This document shows positions 1-8,854 of a DNA stretch of 17,422 bases, one piece after another; the first letter of the stretch is position 1; every line of letters starts with the position of its first letter. Source of the DNA: UBA7236 sp964638865 (GTDB lineage Bacteria; Bacteroidota; Bacteroidia; Chitinophagales; BACL12). The DNA is taken from positions 1 to 17,422 of the forward strand of contig CAZXBG010000091.1 of the NCBI GenBank assembly GCA_964638865.1, written 5' to 3'. The position numbers were made by a program, and so were the translations under genes. The notes under the pieces are model-generated. The model saw only the letters and a list, made by a program, of their open reading frames with translations, had not been told where the DNA came from and made no database searches.

Positions 1-31
1 ATAAAAATAGGTTTGGTGCAATTTTTTTTCT

Positions 32-60
32 CCACAATACCTTGGCATGCAGGTTTGTGG
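32..60. repeat. Imperfect hairpin downstream of the exported nuclease gene
   Basis: An inverted repeat with arms CCACAA-t-ACCT and AGGT-TTGTGG (ten pairs, one bulged base) surrounds a short loop containing GGCATGC. It starts about 8 bases after the stop codon of the minus-strand gene ending at 68. On the minus strand the stem is followed by an A-run and not a T-run, so it is not a textbook intrinsic terminator. It may still end or protect the 3' end of that transcript, but this is inference. Confidence 0.35.
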
Positions 61-67
61 CCCCAAA

Positions 68-1288
68 TTAATTTCCTTCCTTGATCAATTTTTTAACAGT
101 AATTCCATTCTCCGTTTTTGCAGTTAAAAAATACATTCCGTTTTGCAGATCGGAAATGTCAATTAGGGTGTTATTTTGAGATAAGTAAATGATCGGGTTT
201 ACCAATTTTCCCTGTATATCAGTTATGAAAAATAAAGTGGGTGTTTTAATTCCACTTATTGTAAAAATGTTTTTTGCAGGATTCGGAAATATTTTAAATT
301 GGTCGGAAACATAATTATTAATTGCTATAGTTACAGTATCCTTTTCTCCTTTTGGAAAAATAAATTGTTGTGTGATAGGAATATGGTCGGATGAATAATG
401 CAATGCATTAGCAACATCTACTGTCACCGATGTATTTGGTAAACTATTAATGGAGTCGTTAAAATGATTGCCGTCATTTCCAATTGCTTTTAAACTACCA
501 ACGAGACATTCCATTCCGCCGGAAGCATTAATACCTTTTGAATATAACATCATATCAAAACGGTCATCCATTCCTCCGGTGGCACCACCTCCAAAGGATC
601 GCACTCTGGGACTCTGTGTGTGATATGGTGCATTTATACTATTGTTCCAGGTGGAGGTAAGCACATCTTGCAGTGGGTCAACCACAAAACCATTGGTGGA
701 GCTGTCGAGCAAAGCGATATAGGCATCTTCATATTCTCCGTAGATATTGAAATCCCCACTTATAATAAAATTTGCACTATCGGGTAACAGACCGGTTGCT
801 TTGCGTAAACTGTCAACTTCCTGCGCTCTCAATATTTCATTTTCGCCTCCTGAACTTGCTTTTAAATGCAGAGAATAAATATAAAATATTTCATCGGATG
901 ATTTGTGAATTAATTTAAATTGGTTGATGTCTCTTAGCTCTGTTTTTATGGGCGTATTGGATATAAAATCAAATTTATCTTTCCTGTAATAAATTCCATT
1001 ATCCGTATCGTAACTATTAATAAAGGTTCCCATTGCGTAATTAGTATCAATTTTTAATATTACGCTGTCAAGTAATCTATTGGCACCTGATAATTCGATC
1101 AATTCCTGCACTACTAAAATATCAGGATGAATACTTTCAATAACCGTGATCAGAAAATTCTCCTTATTATTTCCGGTATTGTCGAAATTCAATACATTAT
1201 ACGACATAAAAGTACAGGTATCCTGTGCCCACAGTGCAGAACAAGAAAAACACATAAACATCAATACACATCCTCCCCTTTTAAACAT
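68..1288 (-). CDS. Exported endonuclease/exonuclease/phosphatase-family protein with T9SS tail
   Basis: This is a 406-residue protein. Residues 1-22 form a signal peptide ending ALWAQ. The body has the motif order of the endonuclease/exonuclease/phosphatase (DNase I-like) fold: SYN with N31, QEL with E62, the SLHLKA segment with H141, SGDFN with D179 and N181, DDRFD at 241-245, and SDH at 301-302. These are the expected metal-binding and catalytic residues, so the enzyme looks intact. Known family members cleave nucleic acids or phosphoesters; the substrate here cannot be read from sequence. Residues about 333-406 (FPNPA, then TDIQGK and LQNGMYFLTA) form a T9SS type A sorting domain, so the product is predicted to cross the outer membrane and be secreted or surface-anchored. 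It is the last of five co-oriented exported-protein genes. The ATG was chosen because it opens directly into the signal peptide. Confidence 0.9.
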   Translation of the reverse strand: MFKRGGCVLMFMCFSCSALWAQDTCTFMSYNVLNFDNTGNNKENFLITVIESIHPDILVVQELIELSGANRLLDSVILKIDTNYAMGTFINSYDTDNGIYYRKDKFDFISNTPIKTELRDINQFKLIHKSSDEIFYIYSLHLKASSGGENEILRAQEVDSLRKATGLLPDSANFIISGDFNIYGEYEDAYIALLDSSTNGFVVDPLQDVLTSTWNNSINAPYHTQSPRVRSFGGGATGGMDDRFDMMLYSKGINASGGMECLVGSLKAIGNDGNHFNDSINSLPNTSVTVDVANALHYSSDHIPITQQFIFPKGEKDTVTIAINNYVSDQFKIFPNPAKNIFTISGIKTPTLFFITDIQGKLVNPIIYLSQNNTLIDISDLQNGMYFLTAKTENGITVKKLIKEGN

Positions 1289-1330
1289 ATAGTATTTCTT
1301 TAAATTATCAACAATTAAACAGTGTTACAA

Positions 1331-1363
1331 GGTTTCGAAATAATTAAAAGTATAAACGAAACC
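1331..1363. repeat. Inverted repeat in the 1289-1381 spacer
   Basis: Perfect 7-base arms GGTTTCG (1331-1337) and CGAAACC (1357-1363) enclose an AT-rich 19-base spacer. The repeat lies after the stop of the GEVED/PKD gene and before the start of the nuclease gene, both on the minus strand. Next to it on the minus strand is TTG (1328-1330), then 20 bases, then TAATTTAA (1300-1307), a weak match to the Bacteroidota -33/-7 promoter pattern. It could be a terminator followed by a promoter that separates the two genes. Neither role is proven by sequence. Confidence 0.3.
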
Positions 1364-1381
1364 CATAAGTATGAAATTTTA

Positions 1382-3907
1382 TTATTTTGTTCTTACAAAT
1401 GGTATGCTGGTTGCGATATGTTTCTGTTCCAGCACCATCATATAATTTCCGGCAGGTAAGGTTTCAATATTAATTCTAAACGCACTTGAAAGCGGTTCGA
1501 TATTTTGGTGTAGTAATAACTGACCTTGTAAAGTATAAATAGAAATGCCTGAAAATGTATCCTCAACTGACGTTTCAATATTCAAAATATCATACGCAGG
1601 ATTTGGGAATAAAATAATTTTAGGATCACCATTTAATTCGTCAATTGCAGTTGTTACCTGATAAGAACCAGCCTCAATATCTGCACCACAATCGTTGGTT
1701 ACTACTAAAGTAACATCCCAAGTATTGGCGTAAGGATATTCATGCCATGGATTTAATTCATAAGAAACTGCACCATCACCAAAGTCCCAATAGGTGGTTA
1801 TTACATCTGTTGAAGTATTCGTAAAGCCGAGTGTGAGTAGACCAATTGCTTCCGTTATAAATGCTGCAATCGGAAGGGGCGTAATGGTAAGTATAATGGT
1901 ATCGCTATTCGCGCACCCTGTCATCGGGTTCGTAACATCAACATAATATGTTCCGCTTTCAGTAACAAATAAAGTTTGTGAAGCTGCACCGGTGTTCCAT
2001 AAATATTCAGCACCAATATTTTCAGCATCAAGCATTAGTCCTTCACAAACAACTCCATTATCACCCAAATTAATCAACGGTAAAGGATTAACTATAACTT
2101 CCGAAGTATCAGAAGTATAACAAGCAATATTAGAATAATAAACAACCCAATAATTTCCGGTTTCTTCTACAATAATTAACTGTGTAGTTTCACCAGTGCT
2201 CCAAATATAATTTTCTGCTCCCGGACCTGCATCGAGTATTACAGTTGAACCAACACATACGGCAGCATCTGCAAGTTCAACAACAGGAGGAGTAACAAAA
2301 TTTATTGTTTCCGTCACAATTACATCGCAAGGAGTAACTGCAAATCTCCATCCTTTTTCTTCCATAGAAAATGGATTTTGATTGTATAACTCATCAGTAA
2401 CATAAGCAATTGTGCCATCTATATTTTCAATTCCCTGAGTAATATCTCCGCCATCATCCTGAATATCGGTAACATGAAAATCAATTGCATTAGATGTTTC
2501 ATATAATACGATCTGTCCTGAAATTGATCCGCCACCGCCGTAATGGCTAACCTCATCATAATCAACAATAAAACGGCGAAAGGGTGCTGTCCCTTGTATT
2601 TCATATCTGATATCTCCGGCATCACCGGGATTCAGATCTGTCCAACACAATGCAATGATATTATTTGGATAAGTTGGATTTGGAAAATGTTGAACAGTAT
2701 AAGAATTGGAACCTGCGCTGAATCCTATTAAACCATTAGAGGATACAAAAAGTTGGTCATATACGTTTCCAAAAAAAGTAAAATCGAATCCAATATCAAT
2801 ATTGTCGATAAACGCATCATCACCAAGTATCAAATCTTCCGGTGATATCAAAAAATAGGGAGCAAAAGGAATTTCTGTAACAGTATATTCTGCTTCGGTT
2901 ACAAATGTGTAAGTTACATCTGTGCTAGTTCCAACACCCCCCAATAAAGAAGGATCTAATTCTCCGGTGAGTTCATCAATAATTCCCTCGCCGCTCCAAA
3001 TTCCGCCTCCTGCAATAGGACTTGGAAAAATAGTAACTCCTGCATAACAAATATTTTCCGGGAAACCGGTAGTCATATAAGTGGAAGTATTTATTACGAT
3101 AGTACTATTTGTATCATTAGCCGCGAATTCATCAATACCATAGGTAACCCAACTTATGATCTCGTGAGATCCTTCAGCGGAAAGATCTCCACCCGCATCA
3201 AAATTATAAGTATAGGTATTTCCGGCAGGCAAGGTTCCGCCTACGGGTTCCGTAACCGTAATTCCGCCATCAATGGAGAAACTCACGGAAAAACCACTTG
3301 CATTTTCGGTTCCAAAGTTTTTAATAGTAACGGATATTGGTTCCGCAACTGCAAGATCGCAGGCATCCGGAATGTCGGTGACACTTAAAATAGCGAGGTC
3401 GTTCTCTAATCCCAGGATATTAAGTGAATAATCTTCTGCTTCGCCATAAGTTTCTGTGTCACAGGCATCAAATTCAAGTCCAGAGTAAACACATCTTATT
3501 CTTAATCGTGTTGATCCGGGTAATGCAGAAAGAGGGACAGTAAAAGAAACCACTTCATTATCACCAGCTGCCATGGCAAATCCAGTAAAAATCTCCTCAT
3601 CAGATGCGAAAGTAAAATCCTGGTCGTAGTCTATCCAAGCTCGATACGACTCTCCGAAATCCGGCGTATTAACAATGTGTATTTCGTAAGTTCCGCCAAC
3701 AACAAGTTCAGTAAAAAGTGCTGTAAAATCGGAATATCCGCTACCGTCGCCTCCACCGGACGCCAGATTGCTAATGGTATTTAATTCAAAACCATCTATG
3801 TAATCATTATCAGTTGTTCCTGCAGTAAAGTCAGGTGCGCAATATTGGGGGTACGAAATTCTTGCTGTTAAAGCAAATATCAATAGAAACCAACTTACTT
3901 TTTTCAA
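1382..3907 (-). CDS. Multidomain surface protein: GEVED, CARDB-like, Ig-like, PKD, T9SS tail
   Basis: This 841-residue protein is exported and probably sits on the cell surface. Residues 1-21 are a signal peptide (ends YPQ). Residues about 70-165 match a GEVED domain (AWIDYDQD, then the namesake variant YGEAEDYSL). Residues about 168-270 look like a CARDB-type beta domain. Residues about 370-490 hold a nidogen-like stretch (FFGNVYDQLFVSSNG). Two short Ig-like units follow (YIWSTGETTQ and YLWNTGAASQ). A PKD domain has the YWDFGDG core near residue 705, and a T9SS type A sorting domain starts at FPNPA near 769. No catalytic domain is seen; adhesion or matrix roles are typical of such architectures. 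No ATG is available: the frame opens at TTG (3905-3907) followed by two Lys codons, a normal signal-peptide start, and upstream in frame there is only a stop at 3941-3943. The preceding gene ends 25 bases upstream, so the two are probably co-transcribed. Confidence 0.87.
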   Translation of the reverse strand: MKKVSWFLLIFALTARISYPQYCAPDFTAGTTDNDYIDGFELNTISNLASGGGDGSGYSDFTALFTELVVGGTYEIHIVNTPDFGESYRAWIDYDQDFTFASDEEIFTGFAMAAGDNEVVSFTVPLSALPGSTRLRIRCVYSGLEFDACDTETYGEAEDYSLNILGLENDLAILSVTDIPDACDLAVAEPISVTIKNFGTENASGFSVSFSIDGGITVTEPVGGTLPAGNTYTYNFDAGGDLSAEGSHEIISWVTYGIDEFAANDTNSTIVINTSTYMTTGFPENICYAGVTIFPSPIAGGGIWSGEGIIDELTGELDPSLLGGVGTSTDVTYTFVTEAEYTVTEIPFAPYFLISPEDLILGDDAFIDNIDIGFDFTFFGNVYDQLFVSSNGLIGFSAGSNSYTVQHFPNPTYPNNIIALCWTDLNPGDAGDIRYEIQGTAPFRRFIVDYDEVSHYGGGGSISGQIVLYETSNAIDFHVTDIQDDGGDITQGIENIDGTIAYVTDELYNQNPFSMEEKGWRFAVTPCDVIVTETINFVTPPVVELADAAVCVGSTVILDAGPGAENYIWSTGETTQLIIVEETGNYWVVYYSNIACYTSDTSEVIVNPLPLINLGDNGVVCEGLMLDAENIGAEYLWNTGAASQTLFVTESGTYYVDVTNPMTGCANSDTIILTITPLPIAAFITEAIGLLTLGFTNTSTDVITTYWDFGDGAVSYELNPWHEYPYANTWDVTLVVTNDCGADIEAGSYQVTTAIDELNGDPKIILFPNPAYDILNIETSVEDTFSGISIYTLQGQLLLHQNIEPLSSAFRINIETLPAGNYMMVLEQKHIATSIPFVRTK

Positions 3908-3932
3908 ATGTGTGTGATAAATAAAGGTGAAA

Positions 3933-4319
3933 CTATTTATTCATTGTCTCCATATACATAAGCATTTTGGGAGAGCGTTTTGCAAAATAATCGTTCCATC
4001 TTATAGCATCCCACATATTACCGGCACTATCTCTCAATGGAAGCACCTGCATGCTGATCTTCTTTTCTGCAAAGTTTCCGGTCATGATAATATTATTATC
4101 ACTGAAATTTGTGCAGAATTGAGTCATAACATCCTGACTAACAAAATTCATAGAAGTTGCATCCAATATGTACCATTCGACAAGCGGAAGGTCAACAGGA
4201 AGGGTGATAACCAATTGGTCGTTAATAGCAGCTTTGGATGGATCAGCGGCTGTTGCAGCAGCTTTTACAGAAAATATCCCAACAGTAAGGAGGAGGACAG
4301 AAGTAATTACTTTTTTCAT
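3933..4319 (-). CDS. Small exported protein of unknown function
   Basis: This is a 128-residue product starting at the ATG at 4317-4319, which opens MKKVITSVLLLTVGIFSVKA, a clear signal peptide. The frame extends 14 codons further upstream, but that extension would bury the signal peptide. The mature part is about 108 residues and acidic to neutral, with a single cysteine and no transmembrane segment. I recognise no domain or sorting tail, so it probably stays in the periplasm. It precedes the GEVED/PKD gene by 25 bases in the same direction, which suggests co-transcription. A longer frame on the opposite strand (3927-4373) covers the same DNA, but it lacks a signal peptide, is rich in His, Phe and Cys, and is judged a shadow. 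Confidence 0.7.
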   Translation of the reverse strand: MKKVITSVLLLTVGIFSVKAAATAADPSKAAINDQLVITLPVDLPLVEWYILDATSMNFVSQDVMTQFCTNFSDNNIIMTGNFAEKKISMQVLPLRDSAGNMWDAIRWNDYFAKRSPKMLMYMETMNK

Positions 4320-4438
4320 TTTTTTACGTTTTGTTGGTTTAAAGATAACCGTATTTTTCAACTTTTAAAATAAAAATGGTGCAGAATTGGTGCATTTTCA
4401 GTTTGTCCGACAGGTTTACGCTACTTTGGAGCTTAGGT

Positions 4439-4503
4439 CAGGTCTCAAAATCCTTTTTTATGGAGAAAAAACAATCAATGAATTAATATTTAAAGGAGAC
4501 CTG
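4439..4503. repeat. Separated inverted repeat upstream of the small exported protein
   Basis: Perfect 8-base arms CAGGTCTC (4439-4446) and GAGACCTG (4496-4503) lie 49 bases apart in the 189-base spacer between the stop of the propeller gene (4509) and the start of the small exported gene (4319). The right arm begins 6 bases after that stop codon on the minus strand. They could pair in the transcript leader or be a bipartite protein-binding site, or could be chance. The rest of the spacer is AT-rich and shows no ORF. Confidence 0.3.
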
Positions 4504-4508
4504 TAGTT

Positions 4509-6674
4509 TTATTTTAGGAGAATAAAACTTGTGGAGGCAAATGTATTTATACCTGTTAAAGTAACCAGATAGATACCGGATGTTTTTATATTTTGGAGAA
4601 ATATTGTTTCCTTGTTAGAATATAATTTCTGCGTGAACACCAGTGACCCTGTGGAGGAATATATCTTTAATTCAGCTCCTAGATAATTTTCTGTTGTTTG
4701 AATATGTAAAAGTTCGGATGCGGGATTTGGAAATAAAAACAGGGTATTATTTTCATTCGGATCGGCTATTGCGGTACCCATATCTTTTTCAAATATCATT
4801 AATCCTCCTCTTACATTTCCGCAAACAAAATCCATAGAACCATCGTTATTAATATCCGCTCCCTGTATGGTAGAATAAAATCCCGAATTATTTGTAAGAT
4901 ATGCTGTATCAGCAAGAAAAAATTCTCCTTCCGGTGCGATTTCAAGTTCATTAAATTCGAAAACAAAACCGCTTTGTGATCCAACCAATAAATAAAGAGA
5001 ATCATTTTGATTGCGGTATAAAAATGGCATACTGTAGCCGGTAATAAATCCGGATTTACGCACATCAACTCCACCCCAGATATCATTTTCCAAAGTAAAT
5101 AGAGGTTCAGTTGCTGTTCCGGTATTGCGATAATAATTCAGGTTGCCATTTTGTTCTCCTGATATCATATCTAAAAGTGCATCACCATCAATGTCAATTA
5201 AAAAAGGAGAGGAAAATGCACCTACGTCTATTGCCTGATATGGATAAACAATAGGTTCAAAAGTTGCTTCCCCTGTTGGTCCGGAAAGATTTTCGAGATA
5301 GAGTATCATACCATCACTTATTCCGCATAACATATCCTCATCACCGTCGTTATCAATATCAGCAAAAGCGGGAGCAAGGTGATTAAAATTATATTGGGCT
5401 AAATTCCCGAAATCTCTTGTAATTAATTCATAAGCCGGAGAAGTGGCAGTTCCGATATTTTTATACAACCACAATCCCCGAAAAAATATATAATCCTTAC
5501 CATAGGTATTTCCAACACCCAAAACTATATCTAATAAATTATCATTATTATAATCGAAAAATACGGGTTTGGAATATCCTCCTGCATCCACCATTTGATT
5601 GATGAGAAAAGTGTCTGTTTTAAAAACAAAATCGAAAGTATCGTTCGTATTTAAATTTTCATACAACCAAACATGCTGGGTATTTAAACCAAGCATATCA
5701 TCATTTGTAGTTGCGAGCAGATCTTCATCTCCATCATTATCTGCATCAATTAAAAATGCTGCAGGAAATGTGGCCATATCAAATTGCACTGTGTTTTTTG
5801 GGAAGGTAGAATCCTTATCATCCATTTCTGCGTATTCAGCAGAACCTCCGTTTCTGTAATACACGAGATTATTGCAGGAATTATCACCAAGCACCGCATC
5901 TGCATCGCCATCGCCATTCTTATCAAAGGTTACTATGGTTGAGCCGATATGCATTCTCATTGCACTTGCATCCTCCAATGCTCCCTTACAACTTACGTGT
6001 AAAGTTCCACCTCCACAGGAAAAACCTTCATACATTTCTCCCCAACAATATTCCTCCACATCATAAATTAAACTATCGCAGGCATAACCTGATTCCACAG
6101 AAATGTTTTTATAAAATCGGATCGTAGAGTTGGAAACAGAAAACGATAAAATATCCATATCACCATCGTTGTCAATATCATCTATAGATGGTATATCTGT
6201 TCTGCTGGTATATAATGCAATTTCACCACCGGTATCGTCTGTATATTTTAAGGTTTCTTTAGCAAGTTCGAAGGATAGTACTCCTGCTGAAATTATGCCG
6301 GTATATACTTTAGTTGAACCGATAAAATAGGTGAAAATATCTGGAATGTTATCACAATTATAATCTCGCAATAAAACCCAATCTTCCATGTGCGGGAATA
6401 AAGTATTGTATTCAGGTGCATAGGTATAACTTCCCGCACCGTTGTTGATCATGCAGAAATAGTTCCAGCCACCACGGTCGTAAACAAACAGATCTTGTTT
6501 GCCATCGTTATTAAGATCTATTTCTGAAAATTGCGCTGCACTTAATCCACCGGTCAGTGGTGCTTCTATACTTTCTCCCCATTGCGTGAAAGGAATATTA
6601 TTTATAGGAATGTATTGGGCAAAAATATTTGCTGTAAAGAAAATGGTAAAACAGAAGAGGAGATTAAATTTCAT
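4509..6674 (-). CDS. FG-GAP/VCBS beta-propeller surface protein with T9SS tail (paralogue B)
   Basis: This is a 721-residue protein. Residues 1-20 are a signal peptide (ends NIFAQ). Nine DxDxDG-like FG-GAP/VCBS loops are visible, at about residues 53, 104, 166, 251, 310, 374, 439, 494 and 607; examples are DLNNDGKQD, DIDNDGDED and DINNDGSMD. Such loops bind calcium in integrin-type beta-propellers. A Cys-rich insert lies at about 199-229, between loops 3 and 4. Residues about 645-721 are a T9SS type A sorting domain (LFPNPASELLHIQ). The family is non-enzymatic and usually binds glycans, proteins or matrix; the ligand is unknown. The start ATG is two bases after the stop of the upstream paralogue, so the pair is surely one transcript. 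All nine loops and the WG-VDVR segment align one-to-one with that paralogue, which indicates tandem duplication. Confidence 0.92.
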   Translation of the reverse strand: MKFNLLFCFTIFFTANIFAQYIPINNIPFTQWGESIEAPLTGGLSAAQFSEIDLNNDGKQDLFVYDRGGWNYFCMINNGAGSYTYAPEYNTLFPHMEDWVLLRDYNCDNIPDIFTYFIGSTKVYTGIISAGVLSFELAKETLKYTDDTGGEIALYTSRTDIPSIDDIDNDGDMDILSFSVSNSTIRFYKNISVESGYACDSLIYDVEEYCWGEMYEGFSCGGGTLHVSCKGALEDASAMRMHIGSTIVTFDKNGDGDADAVLGDNSCNNLVYYRNGGSAEYAEMDDKDSTFPKNTVQFDMATFPAAFLIDADNDGDEDLLATTNDDMLGLNTQHVWLYENLNTNDTFDFVFKTDTFLINQMVDAGGYSKPVFFDYNNDNLLDIVLGVGNTYGKDYIFFRGLWLYKNIGTATSPAYELITRDFGNLAQYNFNHLAPAFADIDNDGDEDMLCGISDGMILYLENLSGPTGEATFEPIVYPYQAIDVGAFSSPFLIDIDGDALLDMISGEQNGNLNYYRNTGTATEPLFTLENDIWGGVDVRKSGFITGYSMPFLYRNQNDSLYLLVGSQSGFVFEFNELEIAPEGEFFLADTAYLTNNSGFYSTIQGADINNDGSMDFVCGNVRGGLMIFEKDMGTAIADPNENNTLFLFPNPASELLHIQTTENYLGAELKIYSSTGSLVFTQKLYSNKETIFLQNIKTSGIYLVTLTGINTFASTSFILLK

Positions 6675-6676
6675 TT

Positions 6677-8854
6677 TCAGCGTTTAATAAATTTACCGGT
6701 AAATATAGTTTTGTGATCATAGCCCGTAAATTCTACAAAATATATTCCCGGAACAAGGTTATTTACATTGCATGTTAATTTATTTGTTCCCGTTGCAAAG
6801 GTTTCCGTTCTTACAATTCGACCATCGATAGCATATATATTAACAGTTATATTTTCCAAATCCGGACCTTCGAATGTAATGACATTTTCTGTTGGGTTTG
6901 GATACATTAAATAATCTGAATTTGTAACACTTGCATCTAAAACAGATATTGAATTTTCATCGCGATACATAGAAATACCTCCGCGTTGATTTCCGGTAAT
7001 TAATTCCGGAAGTCCATCCGCATTTAAGTCATGCAATTGCACACTGCTGAAAGCACCTTCATCTAAATTATTAAATGTAGCAGTAATTTTTGTAAATGCA
7101 CCTGTAAAATCTGCTGTTGGTTCGTATAAATAAATTGTTCCTGCCTCACAGCCTACGTATAATTCGTAGGAATCTGTATTTGTTTTAAGTAGAAAAGGAA
7201 TAGCGTGTCCGGTTAATACGCCAAGAGATCGCACATCCACATTTCCCCAAAATTCATTTTGCAAAGTAAATATCGGAGCTGCTGCAGTCCCGGTATTTTC
7301 ATAATAATTGAGGTTGCCATTTTTTTCTCCAATGATCAGATCAGGCAGGTCATCTCCGGTAATATCGATTAATTGCGGAGCAGCGTTTGCGCCGGGGTCT
7401 ATACCCTGATAATTTGGTGTAAATAAAATAAATTGCGCCGGTCCTTCGGGTGGACCGATATTTTTAAACAAATGCACAAAGCCATCGCTTTCACCCAGTA
7501 ACATATCTGCGTCGTCATCATTATCAAGATCAGCGAATGTTGGGACAAGTGAAGTGAAATTAAATGCTGAAATTCCGGCAAGATCGCGTGAAATTAATGT
7601 AAATTCGGGTTCTGATGATGTTCCGGTGTTTTCATACAATGCAAGTTTGCCAACATTATCACCACTTTCAAAATAGCCATAGTTTCCAATGATGAGGTCG
7701 TGGAGTCCGTCATAATTGTAATCGAAAAATACAGGATATGCGCCTTCTCCGAGGTCCACCATATCACTTACAAACAGGGAGTCGTTTTCAAAATCGAATT
7801 CGTAAGTATTATCATTGGAAACATTTTTATAAAACGCAACATTTGTTAAATTTTCTGCGAGGTTGATATTATTTGGGGATACTAACATATCTTTTTTGTT
7901 GTCGTTATTAATATCTATTAAAAACGGAGCAGGAAATATCGGAACTTCGTAGGAGAAATCATATTCCGGAAATGTGGTATCCTGATCTGTAATAAGTGCA
8001 ATATCCTTATCTCCGCCATTTGTCAATTTATTTAAATTGCCGAATGCAAGATCGCCCAAAACAATATCCATGTCGTTGTCGGCATCTTCATCAAATATCA
8101 TAAACGTTGAACCGGCATGCACTCCATCAGTAGTTTTAGAAACTCCTTTACAATCGTAATCCAATTCAACGGCTTTAGTTAATCCGCTTTCATAAAAATT
8201 TCCCCAACAGGAATTAATATGTTCAAAGGCTAATGTTCCGCAGGGAAGTCCATCTTCCACCTGGTTATTGATATAATGATCAACAATTCCACCAACCGGA
8301 TTAAAGGTTAATACATCTATATCTCCATCAAAATCAACATCTGCAAATCCCGGAATATCAATATATCCAACTATCATATCAAAAAAGAAACCTGCTTCGG
8401 TAAATTGTAATTTTGCGATATCTTCGGTAAACGTAATTGTAAATCCATCATAGGTTGCTAAGAAAGTTTTAACACCACCATCGAAACCTGTTATGATATC
8501 TTCTAAACCATCACAATTATAATCGACCAGAATTGCCCAATCAGAAAGGGAAGGAAAATTTTGTTGATATTGTTGCCAATAAAAATAGTTTATTTCATCC
8601 GCTGATCCTTCATTTATTAGTAGCAGTGATTTATTTCCGGTGCGATCAAAAATATAAATATCTTTTACTGCATCCTGATTAATATCAATAGCAGAAAATT
8701 GCGGATTATTTAAACCACCAACAAAAGGAAATTTGAGTGTATTTCCAAACTGGTTTACTTTAATACTATAATCGAAAATATAATTTTGCGCCTGCATGTT
8801 TTGTAGCAATCCGGCAATAAAAATAAATAGAAGTATCCCGTCCTTTTTCTTCAT
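6677..8854 (-). CDS. FG-GAP/VCBS beta-propeller surface protein with T9SS tail (paralogue A)
   Basis: The product is 725 residues when started at the ATG at 8852-8854 (MKKKDGILLFIFIAGLL), which opens straight into a signal peptide ending NMQAQ. The frame continues 16 codons upstream to 8902 with other ATGs, but these would place charged and polar residues before the signal. Nine calcium-type FG-GAP/VCBS loops follow in order: DINQDAVKD, DYNCDGLED, DVDFDGDID, DEDADNDMD, DINNDNKKD, DYNYDGLHD, DLDNDDDAD, DITGDDLPD and DLNADGLPE. A T9SS type A tail starts at YPNPTENVITFEG. It is the first gene of the pair with the propeller gene just downstream. Its mature part is homologous to that gene over the full length, including a conserved CWG segment in the insert between loops 3 and 4. 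The role is probably a surface adhesin or scaffold; no enzymatic motif is visible. Confidence 0.92.
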   Translation of the reverse strand: MKKKDGILLFIFIAGLLQNMQAQNYIFDYSIKVNQFGNTLKFPFVGGLNNPQFSAIDINQDAVKDIYIFDRTGNKSLLLINEGSADEINYFYWQQYQQNFPSLSDWAILVDYNCDGLEDIITGFDGGVKTFLATYDGFTITFTEDIAKLQFTEAGFFFDMIVGYIDIPGFADVDFDGDIDVLTFNPVGGIVDHYINNQVEDGLPCGTLAFEHINSCWGNFYESGLTKAVELDYDCKGVSKTTDGVHAGSTFMIFDEDADNDMDIVLGDLAFGNLNKLTNGGDKDIALITDQDTTFPEYDFSYEVPIFPAPFLIDINNDNKKDMLVSPNNINLAENLTNVAFYKNVSNDNTYEFDFENDSLFVSDMVDLGEGAYPVFFDYNYDGLHDLIIGNYGYFESGDNVGKLALYENTGTSSEPEFTLISRDLAGISAFNFTSLVPTFADLDNDDDADMLLGESDGFVHLFKNIGPPEGPAQFILFTPNYQGIDPGANAAPQLIDITGDDLPDLIIGEKNGNLNYYENTGTAAAPIFTLQNEFWGNVDVRSLGVLTGHAIPFLLKTNTDSYELYVGCEAGTIYLYEPTADFTGAFTKITATFNNLDEGAFSSVQLHDLNADGLPELITGNQRGGISMYRDENSISVLDASVTNSDYLMYPNPTENVITFEGPDLENITVNIYAIDGRIVRTETFATGTNKLTCNVNNLVPGIYFVEFTGYDHKTIFTGKFIKR

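Noticed and set aside
32..60. Classical intrinsic terminator for the nuclease gene
   Set aside because: The stem is good but the following minus-strand bases are A-rich, not T-rich; kept only as a hairpin.
3927..4373. Plus-strand ORF of 148 residues
   Set aside because: It lies opposite the small exported-protein gene, is slightly longer, but has a His/Phe/Cys-rich composition, no signal peptide, no recognisable domain and no promoter. The minus-strand frame has a clear signal peptide and fits its co-oriented neighbours.
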